Assembly: GCA_020723345.1 (NCBI GenBank)
Contig: DYJA01000005.1
Span: 62,001 to 126,000, forward strand
Direction: 5' to 3'
Length of the DNA stretch: 64,000 bases
Origin: Candidatus Aquidulcis sp.
GTDB taxonomy: Bacteria > Chloroflexota > Anaerolineae > UBA4142
The translations under genes were made by a program, and so were the position numbers. Position 1 is the first letter of the stretch. The number at the start of each line of letters is the position of its first letter. Below are positions 48,990-55,581 of this stretch, one piece after another. Under the pieces are notes generated by a model, which saw nothing but the letters and a program-made list of their open reading frames with translations, searched no databases and had not been told where the DNA came from.

Positions 48990-49074
48990 CTTGTCATTTC
49001 GAGGAGGCGGTTTTTGCCGACGAGAAATCTCGTTTTCAGCGGCGGAGATTTCTCGCTCCGCTCGAAATGACAAG
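48990..49074. repeat. CTTGTCATTTCGAG palindromic repeat
   Basis: The outer arms CTTGTCATTTCGAG and CTCGAAATGACAAG enclose GAGAAATCTCGTTTTCAGC..GGAGATTTCTC. It lies in a 255-base intergenic stretch that also holds the promoter of the gene at 49156. Confidence 0.85.
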
Positions 49075-49126
49075 GGGCGCTTGACTTTGACCAAGCCCTA
49101 AACAGAACCATAATTCTAACTCGTGG

Positions 49127-49132
49127 TATAAT
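49127..49132 (+). promoter_or_regulatory. -10 box for the small membrane protein gene
   Basis: TATAAT, 23 bases before the ATG at 49156. No clear -35 box was found. Confidence 0.45.
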
Positions 49133-49155
49133 CACAATATCATGGAGAAACACGA

Positions 49156-49389
49156 ATGACCCAAAAGCCGGAACGACAATTCAATTCCCGCACTTATCGC
49201 GGTCAGGTCGAACGCGAATTGATCGCGGGCGCGATCCTGATCACGCTGATCGTCGGCGGAGGTTTAATCGCGCTGATCTGGGGACGCGACGCGTTTTTCA
49301 CCGCGCTCGCGTTTTTTGTCGGCGCGCTGTTGCTGGCGGGACTGGTGTGGGGATTTCTCAAGGTGCTTGAGATCATTTCGCGCGACTAA
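49156..49389 (+). CDS. Small two-helix membrane protein of unknown function
   Basis: A 77-residue protein with a basic, polar N-terminus (MTQKPERQFNSRTYRGQVERE) and two membrane helices (about 22-42 and 47-70). I recognise no family. A GGAG lies 10 bases before the ATG at 49156 and a TATAAT at 49127, so it looks like a real gene in spite of its size. Its stop overlaps the stop region of rel on the opposite strand by 4 bases. Codon use matches the neighbours. A role in membrane organisation is possible but unsupported. Confidence 0.65.
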   Translation: MTQKPERQFNSRTYRGQVERELIAGAILITLIVGGGLIALIWGRDAFFTALAFFVGALLLAGLVWGFLKVLEIISRD

Positions 49390-51536
49390 CTCGTCACGCG
49401 CCGCGCTTCGACGACGTTCGGCAGACGATCAATTTTGTTGAGGATGCGCGTCAGTTGATCCGCGCTCGAAATTTCCAGCGTCGCCGTGATGATCGCGATG
49501 TGATCGCTGCGTCCAGTCACCGCGCTGGCGGTGCTCATATTGACGTGTTCCGCCGAAACGATGCCGGAAATATCGTGAATCAGTCCGGCGCGGTCGAACG
49601 CGCGAACCTGGACGAGAACCGGGTACGCGCGCTCGTCGGTCTTTTCCCAATCAATCGCGATCAGCCGCTCGCTTTCCACATCCTCGGTGACGATGTTCCG
49701 GCAATCGCGGCGATGGATCGTGATGCCGCGCCCGCGCGTGATGTAGCCGATCACCGGATCGCCGGGCAACGGATTGCAACAATGCGCGACGTGTTGCAAA
49801 AGATTGTCCACGCCTTTGACGGTCAGCGTCACCTCGGGCGCTTTGGGCATGATCGGCGCAGGCGGTGGCATCTCAGGCGCGGGCGGCGCTTTCTCGCGTT
49901 CGGCGTCGAGCAGGCGGACGCTAATCGTCTGAAGACTCAGGTCTTCGTGACCGATGGCTTCCAGAAAATCGTCGACATTTTTGAACTCGAAGAGTTTCGC
50001 GAGTTCTTCGAAATTCCCCTGATCGAGACCGAGCCGATGTAATTCCTTTTCGAGGATGACGCGCCCTTCGGTAATCGCTTCGGCGCGCGCTTGATGTTTG
50101 AAATACTGGCGAATTTTTCCGCGCGCGCGCACCGTGCGGACGAGTCCGAGTCCGGGGTTTAGCCAATCGCGGCTCGGTCCACCTTTTTTCGTCGTCAGAA
50201 TTTCGATGCGGTCGCCGGTCTTGAGTCGATAATCGAGCGGAACGATTTTGCCGTTGACCTTTGCGCCGCGACAGCGATTGCCGATTTCGGTGTGAACGTG
50301 GTACGCGAAATCGATCGGCGTCGCGCCCGCCGCCATTTCGATAATATCGCCTTTCGGCGTGAAAACGTAGACTTGATCCTGAAAGATGTCAGTCTTGAGC
50401 GAATCGACAAAGACGCGCGCGTCGGCGATGTCTTGCTGCCATTCGATCAGTTGGCGCATCCAATTGATTTTGTTTTCGAACGCCGGATCGACGCGCGCGC
50501 CCGGCTCTTTGTAACGCCAGTGCGCGGCGATCCCGAATTCCGCGATGTGGTGCATTTCCGGCGTGCGAATCTGCACTTCAATCGGTTTGCCGCGCGGACC
50601 AATGACGGCGGTGTGCAGCGATTGATACATATTCTCTTTCGGCTTGGCGATGTAGTCGTCGAATTCGCCGGGAATCGGCGTCCACAAACTATGAATGACG
50701 CCGAGGACGACGTAGCAATCGCGCACGCTGGCGACGATGATGCGAATCGCGCGGATGTCGTAAATCTGATCGAAATCCCTGCCCTTGCGGATCATCTTGT
50801 TGTAGATGCTGTAGATGTGCTTGGGACGCCCACCGATTTCGAGCGGGAATATTTTTTCTTCTGCGAGCCGGTCGCGCAGCAACTTGATCGTCTCGGCGAT
50901 GTACGTTTGTTGATCGGCTTGGTCTTCGAGCAGGAGGTTTTCGATTTCTTTGTGCTTGTCAGGTTCGAGGTATTTGAGCGAGAGGTCTTCGAGTTCGCGG
51001 CGGATGTTATACATACCGAGGCGGTTAGCGAGCGGGGCGAAAATTTCCATCGTCTCGCGCGCGATGCGCCGCTGTTTGTCCGGGCGCAGCGCGAAAAGCG
51101 TCTGCATGTTGTGCAAGCGGTCGGCGAGTTTGATCAAAACGACGCGCGCGTCTTCCGCCATCGCCATAAACATTTTGCGCAACGATTCGGCGTGCGTTTG
51201 CTCCAGCCCCAGGCGCAAGCCGGACAATTTGGTGACGCCGTCGACAAGTTTCGCAACTTGTTCGCCGAATTCTTTGTGGAGCGTTTCGAGCGGCACAGTC
51301 GTGTCTTCCGGCACGTCGTGTAAAAGCGCGGCGATGATCGTGTCTTCGTCGAGGTAGAGATCGGTGAGCGTGTGCGCGACCCGGAGGGAATGCGTGATGT
51401 ACGGTTCGCCCGTCGAACGCGTTTGCGGCGCGTGCGCGGCGTTCGCCAGTTCGTACGCGCGGCGGACGCGGTCGAGATTCGCTTCGGGATTATATGATTT
51501 TATTTTGTCGAGCAGCGTCTGAATGTCCATCGTCAT
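49386..51536 (-). CDS. rel: Bifunctional (p)ppGpp synthetase/hydrolase (Rel/SpoT)
   Basis: A 716-residue long RSH enzyme. In order: an HD hydrolase domain (THSLRVAHTLTDL, ALLHDVPEDT, LIKLADRLHNMQTL), the synthetase domain (GRPKHIYSIYNKM, FDQIYDIRAIRII, KPKENMYQSLHT, EVQIRTPEMHHIAEFGIAAHWRYK), a TGS domain (VYVFTPKGDIIEMAAGATPIDFAYHVH), a helical and zinc-finger-like part (HVAHCCNPLPGDPVIGYITRG) and a C-terminal ACT domain. Both catalytic domains look intact, so it should make and degrade the alarmone of the stringent response. The start may be 51536 or the ATG at 51530, which is better spaced from GAGTGG. It is a single gene. Confidence 0.97.
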   Translation of the reverse strand: MTMDIQTLLDKIKSYNPEANLDRVRRAYELANAAHAPQTRSTGEPYITHSLRVAHTLTDLYLDEDTIIAALLHDVPEDTTVPLETLHKEFGEQVAKLVDGVTKLSGLRLGLEQTHAESLRKMFMAMAEDARVVLIKLADRLHNMQTLFALRPDKQRRIARETMEIFAPLANRLGMYNIRRELEDLSLKYLEPDKHKEIENLLLEDQADQQTYIAETIKLLRDRLAEEKIFPLEIGGRPKHIYSIYNKMIRKGRDFDQIYDIRAIRIIVASVRDCYVVLGVIHSLWTPIPGEFDDYIAKPKENMYQSLHTAVIGPRGKPIEVQIRTPEMHHIAEFGIAAHWRYKEPGARVDPAFENKINWMRQLIEWQQDIADARVFVDSLKTDIFQDQVYVFTPKGDIIEMAAGATPIDFAYHVHTEIGNRCRGAKVNGKIVPLDYRLKTGDRIEILTTKKGGPSRDWLNPGLGLVRTVRARGKIRQYFKHQARAEAITEGRVILEKELHRLGLDQGNFEELAKLFEFKNVDDFLEAIGHEDLSLQTISVRLLDAEREKAPPAPEMPPPAPIMPKAPEVTLTVKGVDNLLQHVAHCCNPLPGDPVIGYITRGRGITIHRRDCRNIVTEDVESERLIAIDWEKTDERAYPVLVQVRAFDRAGLIHDISGIVSAEHVNMSTASAVTGRSDHIAIITATLEISSADQLTRILNKIDRLPNVVEARRVTS

Positions 51537-51588
51537 CCACTCGGTTTCATGTCATTGTACTCAAAAAAGCGGTGGTTTGCAAATGTTT

Positions 51589-51698
51589 CCGTCGTTTCAA
51601 AACGACGGCTCAAAAGATGGAAACTCGATAAAGTCGAGTTGGCGTCAATCGGTTTTCAACCGATTTTCACCTCACTGAGACGCCGATTTCTAATCGGC
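51589..51698. repeat. Hairpin cluster upstream of rel (CGTCT-AGGTG family, copy 3, reversed)
   Basis: CCGTCGTTTCAAAACGACGG, AACTCGATAAAGTCGAGTT, AATCGGTTTTCAACCGATT and GCCGATTTCTAATCGGC. Read on the minus strand, the last hairpin is followed by GCGTCTCAGTGAGGTGAAAA, the linker of copies 1 and 2. The rest of the 260-base gap holds the lipoprotein promoter. Confidence 0.85.
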
Positions 51699-51735
51699 GG
51701 CGGTCGCACCACAAAACGTGACGCACACTCGGAAC

Positions 51736-51764
51736 TTGTCGGTTCAAACGAACGTCGTTAAAAT
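51736..51764 (+). promoter_or_regulatory. Promoter of the lipoprotein gene
   Basis: TTGTCG (51736-51741), a 17-bp spacer and TAAAAT (51759-51764). Confidence 0.55.
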
Positions 51765-51797
51765 AGAGAAGGTGAGAAAAGGAACGAGGGGGTTGAT

Positions 51798-52322
51798 ATG
51801 AAAATGCGAATCGGAATATTCTTTTTGTTTGCGGTATTGACCGTCGACTGTTCACGCGTTGCCGTACCGCTGCTCGTCAATCCAACTGCGACGCCCTTGC
51901 CGACCCAGGTTCCGCTGCCGACGCGCGTTACAGTTGTCGCCCCGACGCCAACGCTCAATCTCATTCCACCCGGCGATTCGAGCGAAGCGGCGACGATGCT
52001 CAAAGATTTTATCGCGGCGGTCGCCAGAGGCGATGTGAACGGCGCGCTGACGTACTGGAACACGAGTCAATCGTCCGCGTACGCGGCGAACGTACGCGCG
52101 ATGGTGCAGGAATGGGCGGACAAAAGGCGGCAGTTGGTGCTTGGGGAAATCACGTACATGGGGCGTGACGCGACCGGCAAATCCGTGCCGATGCTGTTAA
52201 CGGACCCGCGCGTGGAGCAAGCCGTTGCCAAAGTGCAAATTGATGGACTCGAATATCAGTTTTACCTGAGCCAACTCAAGGGAGGATGGTTCATCGAGGG
52301 CGTAAATACGTTTGGGAAGTAA
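51798..52322 (+). CDS. Putative lipoprotein of unknown function
   Basis: A 174-residue exported protein. The signal peptide MKMRIGIFFLFAVLTVDC ends in a lipobox-like LTVDC, followed by a Pro/Thr-rich spacer (about 25-60) and a compact alpha/beta domain (SSEAATMLKDFIAAVARGDVNGALTYW ... YQFYLSQLKGGWFIEGVNTFG). The domain recalls NTF2-like or DUF4878 folds, in which a helix pair precedes a curved sheet, but I cannot assign it firmly. GAGGGGGTTGAT precedes the ATG at 51798. It probably sits on the outside of the membrane; no partner is obvious. Confidence 0.75.
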   Translation: MKMRIGIFFLFAVLTVDCSRVAVPLLVNPTATPLPTQVPLPTRVTVVAPTPTLNLIPPGDSSEAATMLKDFIAAVARGDVNGALTYWNTSQSSAYAANVRAMVQEWADKRRQLVLGEITYMGRDATGKSVPMLLTDPRVEQAVAKVQIDGLEYQFYLSQLKGGWFIEGVNTFGK

Positions 52323-52405
52323 AATCTATTTCCATTTTTAATGCCATTCTTGTTTGGCGTGCGGACGCCACGCCGACAATCCAGAATAGGAGGCGCGCCT
52401 AACAA

Positions 52406-52428
52406 CACCCATGCGTTTGGCATGGGTG
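52406..52428. repeat. CACCCATGC hairpin
   Basis: The 9-bp stem CACCCATGC / GCATGGGTG, loop GTTTG. It lies where the DUF5615 remnant breaks off and may also serve as a terminator for the lipoprotein gene. Confidence 0.5.
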
Positions 52429-52540
52429 CTGAACTCGCGATGGCGAATCCGCGCAAGGTCATAGCCAATTTGACGAAACGGAATGCGCCAATTCAGAAGA
52501 ACTTGCGCTGGTCAGCGAGAATGTTCTCGTCCAGAATATT
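52429..52540 (-). pseudogene. Frameshifted DUF5615-type toxin remnant
   Basis: Hand translation of the minus strand gives NILDENILADQRKFF then a stop, and, after a 5-base shift, WRIPFRQIGYDLARIRHREF. Joined together this matches the N-terminal pattern of DUF5615 (Mut7-C/PIN-like) toxins: LDEN, DQR, W, RQIG. The gene is broken by the frameshift and truncated at the hairpin near 52406-52428. It follows the DUF433 ORF, the usual antitoxin partner, so the pair is a dead toxin-antitoxin module. Confidence 0.65.
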
Positions 52541-52848
52541 CGTGCGGGAATGCGCTCCACCGCAAATTCGTTCGCATGATTCACAAACGCTTCGCTCGAT
52601 AGTTTGACTGCTTCGACAAGCGCGTCTTTGGTAATGCTATTGTGACATCGTTCGATTATAGTTTCCCAGTCTAGTCCACGTGCGATCATTGACAAAACTT
52701 GCCACACGAGGATGCGCGTGCCACGAAAAGTTGGCTTGCCGCGACCGATTGCTGAAACGGATGCGGTGCTGAGCGAAGCCGAAGCGAGCAATCCCCGAGC
52801 GACTTGGATTGCTTCGGACAATAACCGTCCTCGCAATGATAATGCCAA
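52459..52848 (-). CDS. DUF433 antitoxin-like ORF, damaged at both ends
   Basis: A 129-codon ORF of which residues about 35-96 form a DUF433 domain (GRGKPTFRGTRILVWQVLSM, GLDWETIIERCHNSITKDAL), the helix-turn-helix-like antitoxin family often paired with DUF5615 toxins. Residues 1-33 are coded by a CATTGCGAGG..GAAGCAATCC repeat, so the native start has been lost or replaced, and the last about 30 residues read through the start of the toxin remnant in the wrong frame. No ribosome site precedes the apparent ATG. It is probably a decaying gene; an internal start cannot be excluded. Confidence 0.55.
   Translation of the reverse strand: MALSLRGRLLSEAIQVARGLLASASLSTASVSAIGRGKPTFRGTRILVWQVLSMIARGLDWETIIERCHNSITKDALVEAVKLSSEAFVNHANEFAVERIPARIFWTRTFSLTSASSSELAHSVSSNWL
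52765..52846 (-). repeat. CATTGCGAGG..GAAGCAATCC repeat at the 5' end of the DUF433 ORF
   Basis: TCATTGCGAGGACGG...CCGAAGCAATCC...GGATTGCTCGCTTCGGCTTCGCTCAGC on the minus strand. Same family as the in-frame element at 44634-44708. Confidence 0.75.
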
Positions 52849-52861
52849 AGCCCCAATCAGT

Positions 52862-52889
52862 TTGACAGATTCGCGCGATTCGGTAAAAT
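52862..52889 (+). promoter_or_regulatory. Promoter of the HNH gene at 52906
   Basis: TTGACA (52862-52867), a 16-bp spacer and TAAAAT (52884-52889), then AGGAGTCGGA before the ATG. Confidence 0.65.
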
Positions 52890-52905
52890 AGACCCAGGAG
52901 TCGGA

Positions 52906-53415
52906 ATGGAGACTGCATCACGCGCCGTCTTGGTTCTCAACGCCACCTACGAGCCGCTGAACATCGTTTCCGTCCAACGCGCCATCGTCCTCCTCCTCAA
53001 AGAAAAAGCGGAAGTTGTCGAAGCGGCGCAAACTAAATTGCGGGCTGAGTGTTATTCCATCAGTCTGCCACTGGTCATTCGCCTAGTCGCCTTTGTGCCG
53101 GTGCCGCGGCATTTGCCTTTGCCGTTGACGCGCCGAACGGTGATCGCGCGCGATTTGTACACCTGCCAGTACTGCGGCGGACAACCGAACAAGCATGAAC
53201 TGACCGTCGACCACGTCATTCCGCGTTCGCGCGGTGGCGCGACGACGTGGGAAAACGCCGTCGCGGCGTGTTCGGCGTGCAATCATCGCAAAGGCGACCG
53301 CACACCCGATGAAGCCAAGATGAAGTTACTTGCCAAACCTGCGCGCCCGCGCTTTGTCGCGATTGTGTTGATGGGCGAGGTACGCGGACATTCGACGTGG
53401 CAGAAATATCTCTAG
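52906..53415 (+). CDS. HNH endonuclease family protein
   Basis: A 169-residue protein of the common bacterial family that begins VLVLNATYEPLNIVSVQRAIVLLLKEKAEVVE. The HNH core is TCQYCGGQPNKHELTVDHVIPRSRGGATTWENAVAACSACNHRKGDRTP, with two CxxC zinc knuckles and the DHV-P and N-H catalytic residues. Members are widespread single genes in Actinobacteria, Cyanobacteria and Chloroflexota; their cellular role is not defined and they are not typical restriction enzymes. The ATG at 52906 follows AGGAGTCGGA behind a good promoter. A bidirectional terminator follows. Base composition matches the host, so it is likely a resident gene. Confidence 0.92.
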   Translation: METASRAVLVLNATYEPLNIVSVQRAIVLLLKEKAEVVEAAQTKLRAECYSISLPLVIRLVAFVPVPRHLPLPLTRRTVIARDLYTCQYCGGQPNKHELTVDHVIPRSRGGATTWENAVAACSACNHRKGDRTPDEAKMKLLAKPARPRFVAIVLMGEVRGHSTWQKYL

Positions 53416-53420
53416 AACGA

Positions 53421-53451
53421 AAAACCAGGTTTCAGTGAGAAACCTGGTTTT
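53421..53451. terminator. Bidirectional terminator between HNH and TIR-like genes
   Basis: The stem AAAACCAGGTTT / AAACCTGGTTTT with loop CAGTGAG and T/A runs on both sides. It has the same core as 24025-24062. Confidence 0.85.
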
Positions 53452-53456
53452 TTATT

Positions 53457-54608
53457 CTATCTTCCAATCGTCGGCGCGGGTGCGATCCCCGGCAGCGGTG
53501 TGGGCGTTGCGGTGCGGGTTGCCGCCGGACGCGTTGGCGTGTACTCCAGCGGCAGTTGCGTCTGGGTTGTGTTCGACCAGTAAAACATCAGCGCGAAAAA
53601 TAGCAGGACCGCCGCGAACGCCATGCCGACACTGCGAACATTGAACGTGACGCGCGGCAACGCGAACGCCGGCGTCTGCGTTTGCACCGGCGGCGCCATC
53701 ATTCCAACCAAGCCCATACTGGTCAACGTGCGCTGACCGAAGCCGGTAACGGTCAGAACATCATCGCGCTGAATCATCATTTGACTCCGCAAGAGCGGCA
53801 CCAACACGCTCTGCAACAGCGTCTCGGCAAGTCCGACTTGGTGCGCCAATGCTTTGACGGTGATCGTGCCGGTATAATTTGTATACGCCAAAACGAACAT
53901 CGCCGCCGAATCCGCCAACACGTCGATCTCGTCGCGATGATCGCGGTACAGTTCGAGCAGATTGTAGCGAAATGGTTGGACTTCGCCGCCTGCCGTGCGC
54001 GGGACGCCCACCCCGTCGCCGCCCAGTCGCCAGCCGTGCTCTTTTTTGTTCGCGCAGTATTTGACCAACTGCATCACGTTGACTTTTTCGACGATCTTGA
54101 TCGTCAAATTGTCCTGCACGACATCGTCTGGAAAGTTGAACGACGCGACGTTGTTGTAACAAACCGTCAAATCATCCAACGCGCGACGATACAACCGCTC
54201 GTCCGGCGCGGCGGCGTCGATGAACAAGAGCATTTTGGAACCGACGACGCGAAACTCGGCAAAGTGCTGCACCGCGCCTACCGTGTCGTACGACGACTGC
54301 AGCACGATGATCAGATCGGCGGTTTCGCTCTGCAAAAACTCGACGCCCTTTTTGGTGATCGCCGCCAGGGGCACACCCAATTGCTCGCTGAAAAAGACGG
54401 TGTGACCCATCCGCCGCAGATTGTCGCGAATCTGCTGCCGCTTGTTGGACCACAAACGCGTCCGCTGACGCGGTCCCCACAGCATAATCACGAGCGGCGT
54501 TTGTTGGACTGTCCGCTGAAACGCGTCAAAGCGCGGTTTGAAGAATTGCGCGTAAAACTCACTCGTGCGTGAATGGGAAAACGCTTTGGATAGGATCATG
54601 TCATTCAA
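53457..54608 (-). CDS. TIR/NDT-like protein with winged-helix-like middle and C-terminal membrane anchor
   Basis: A 383-residue protein of unusual layout. Residues about 35-150 look like a Rossmann-type TIR or nucleoside-deoxyribosyltransferase-like domain (PLVIMLWGPRQ, IRDNLRRMGHTVFFSEQLGV, VEFLQSETADLIIVLQSSYDTVGAVQHF, VVGSKMLLFID). A middle part (about 210-300) resembles a winged helix (VKALAHQVGLAETLLQSVLVPLLRSQMM). One membrane helix (MAFAAVLLFFALMFYW) comes near the C-terminus, followed by a Pro/Thr-rich tail outside. TIR-type domains often hydrolyse NAD in immune systems, but no catalytic residue was proven here. The promoter TTGTCT-17-TATAAT is at 54652-54680. Family unknown to me. 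Confidence 0.6.
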   Translation of the reverse strand: MNDMILSKAFSHSRTSEFYAQFFKPRFDAFQRTVQQTPLVIMLWGPRQRTRLWSNKRQQIRDNLRRMGHTVFFSEQLGVPLAAITKKGVEFLQSETADLIIVLQSSYDTVGAVQHFAEFRVVGSKMLLFIDAAAPDERLYRRALDDLTVCYNNVASFNFPDDVVQDNLTIKIVEKVNVMQLVKYCANKKEHGWRLGGDGVGVPRTAGGEVQPFRYNLLELYRDHRDEIDVLADSAAMFVLAYTNYTGTITVKALAHQVGLAETLLQSVLVPLLRSQMMIQRDDVLTVTGFGQRTLTSMGLVGMMAPPVQTQTPAFALPRVTFNVRSVGMAFAAVLLFFALMFYWSNTTQTQLPLEYTPTRPAATRTATPTPLPGIAPAPTIGR

Positions 54609-54651
54609 CTCTGAACGAAGAACGGAGAAGTTTTTTCCTGCTCACCTGCCC

Positions 54652-54680
54652 ATTATATCTCGAATCGCGAGGAAAGACAA
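54652..54680 (-). promoter_or_regulatory. Promoter of the TIR/NDT-like gene
   Basis: TTGTCT (54675-54680), a 17-bp spacer and TATAAT (54652-54657) on the minus strand, about 40 bases upstream of the start. Confidence 0.6.
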
Positions 54681-54703
54681 TAGCACAAAAAAACGATTTT
54701 CGC

Positions 54704-55483
54704 CTATTCTTTCTGCAGAGTCGGACTTGCCACTGCCACCGCGTCCGCCGGGGTCAACTCGCCTGCCGCGGGACCCTCGACCCATGACGCGCCGTCCGCC
54801 GCAAACTCCTTTTTCCACACCGGCAGCACCGCCTTGATCCGCTCAATCGCGTAACGCGATGCCACATACGCTTCCCCGCGATGCGGCGCGGCAACCGCGA
54901 TCATCAAACTCGCCTCGCCGATTCGCAGTCTCCCCGTCCGATGTCCGATGGCGACACGCGCGTCCGCCCAACGTTCGCGGATTTCGGCGATGATGCCGCG
55001 CAGCGATTGCTCCGCCATTTCCGCGTACGCTTCGTACTCCAAGTATTTGACCGCCTTGCCGCGCGCGTTATCCCGCACGACGCCGCTGAACGTGACAATC
55101 GCGCCTGCGCCCGGAAACTCGACGCGCCGGACAAACGCGCCGAGATCGAGCGGTTGGCGCGTAATGAGCGCGTCTTTAGCCACAGCGGACGCAGGGGACC
55201 CAGAGGTTTTTTTCTTTCGCGCCGCTTTCGCGTCCTTTCGCGTCGCGCCACCACTCACCGGCGGCAAGAACCCAACTACGTCTCCATCGTGCAAAAGGTG
55301 ATCCGCGCTGACGAGTTTCTGATTCACCGCGAACGCCGCGCGAATATTTCCGGCGCGCGAGTTGCGCGCGGCGTACTCTTGCCACAATTGCCCAACCGTT
55401 GTATTTTCCGCGATCTCTTTCTCTTCGGCTTTCACGCCGGTCACTTCACGAAAGATCGCAAAGAATTTTACGTGAACGCGCAT
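54704..55483 (-). CDS. MoaD-MoaE fusion (molybdopterin synthase, both subunits)
   Basis: A 259-residue fusion. Residues 1-79 are MoaD-like (VKFFAIFREVTG ... GDVVGFLPPVSGG) and include the Gly78-Gly79 that must become a free thiocarboxylated C-terminus. Residues about 80-104 are a linker coded by repeat-like DNA, and about 105-250 are MoaE (GAIVTFSGVVRD, LEYEAYAEMAEQ, IGHRTGRLRIGEASLMIAV, VLPVWKKE). MoaE binds precursor Z and receives sulfur from MoaD in molybdenum cofactor synthesis. As in mycobacterial MoaX, cleavage after Gly-Gly would be required. AGAGG precedes the ATG at 55483. No other moa gene is nearby. Confidence 0.93.
   Translation of the reverse strand: MRVHVKFFAIFREVTGVKAEEKEIAENTTVGQLWQEYAARNSRAGNIRAAFAVNQKLVSADHLLHDGDVVGFLPPVSGGATRKDAKAARKKKTSGSPASAVAKDALITRQPLDLGAFVRRVEFPGAGAIVTFSGVVRDNARGKAVKYLEYEAYAEMAEQSLRGIIAEIRERWADARVAIGHRTGRLRIGEASLMIAVAAPHRGEAYVASRYAIERIKAVLPVWKKEFAADGASWVEGPAAGELTPADAVAVASPTLQKE
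55180..55250 (-). repeat. Repeat-like linker between MoaD and MoaE coding parts
   Basis: CTTTCGCGTC-CTTTCGCGTC units (period 10) next to CGCTTTCGCG and a GGGGACCCAGAGG part, immediately after the MoaD Gly-Gly codons. It encodes the Ala/Lys/Arg-rich linker RKDAKAARKKKTSGSPASAV. Confidence 0.6.
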
Positions 55484-55581
55484 TCAAACCTCTGGGCAAA
55501 AATGTGACGCGTAGCAAGTGACAAGGGAAGGAAAACATGAAACTCCCCTTGTCGCCTGTCACTTGTCACTTTCAGAGCTCA

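Noticed and set aside
52341-52607. Plus-strand 88-codon ORF
   Set aside because: It is antisense to the DUF5615/DUF433 remnants and lacks a ribosome site and domain.
52906-53415. Homing or restriction role for this HNH gene
   Set aside because: It belongs to a widespread resident family without a partner methyltransferase and has host-like composition.
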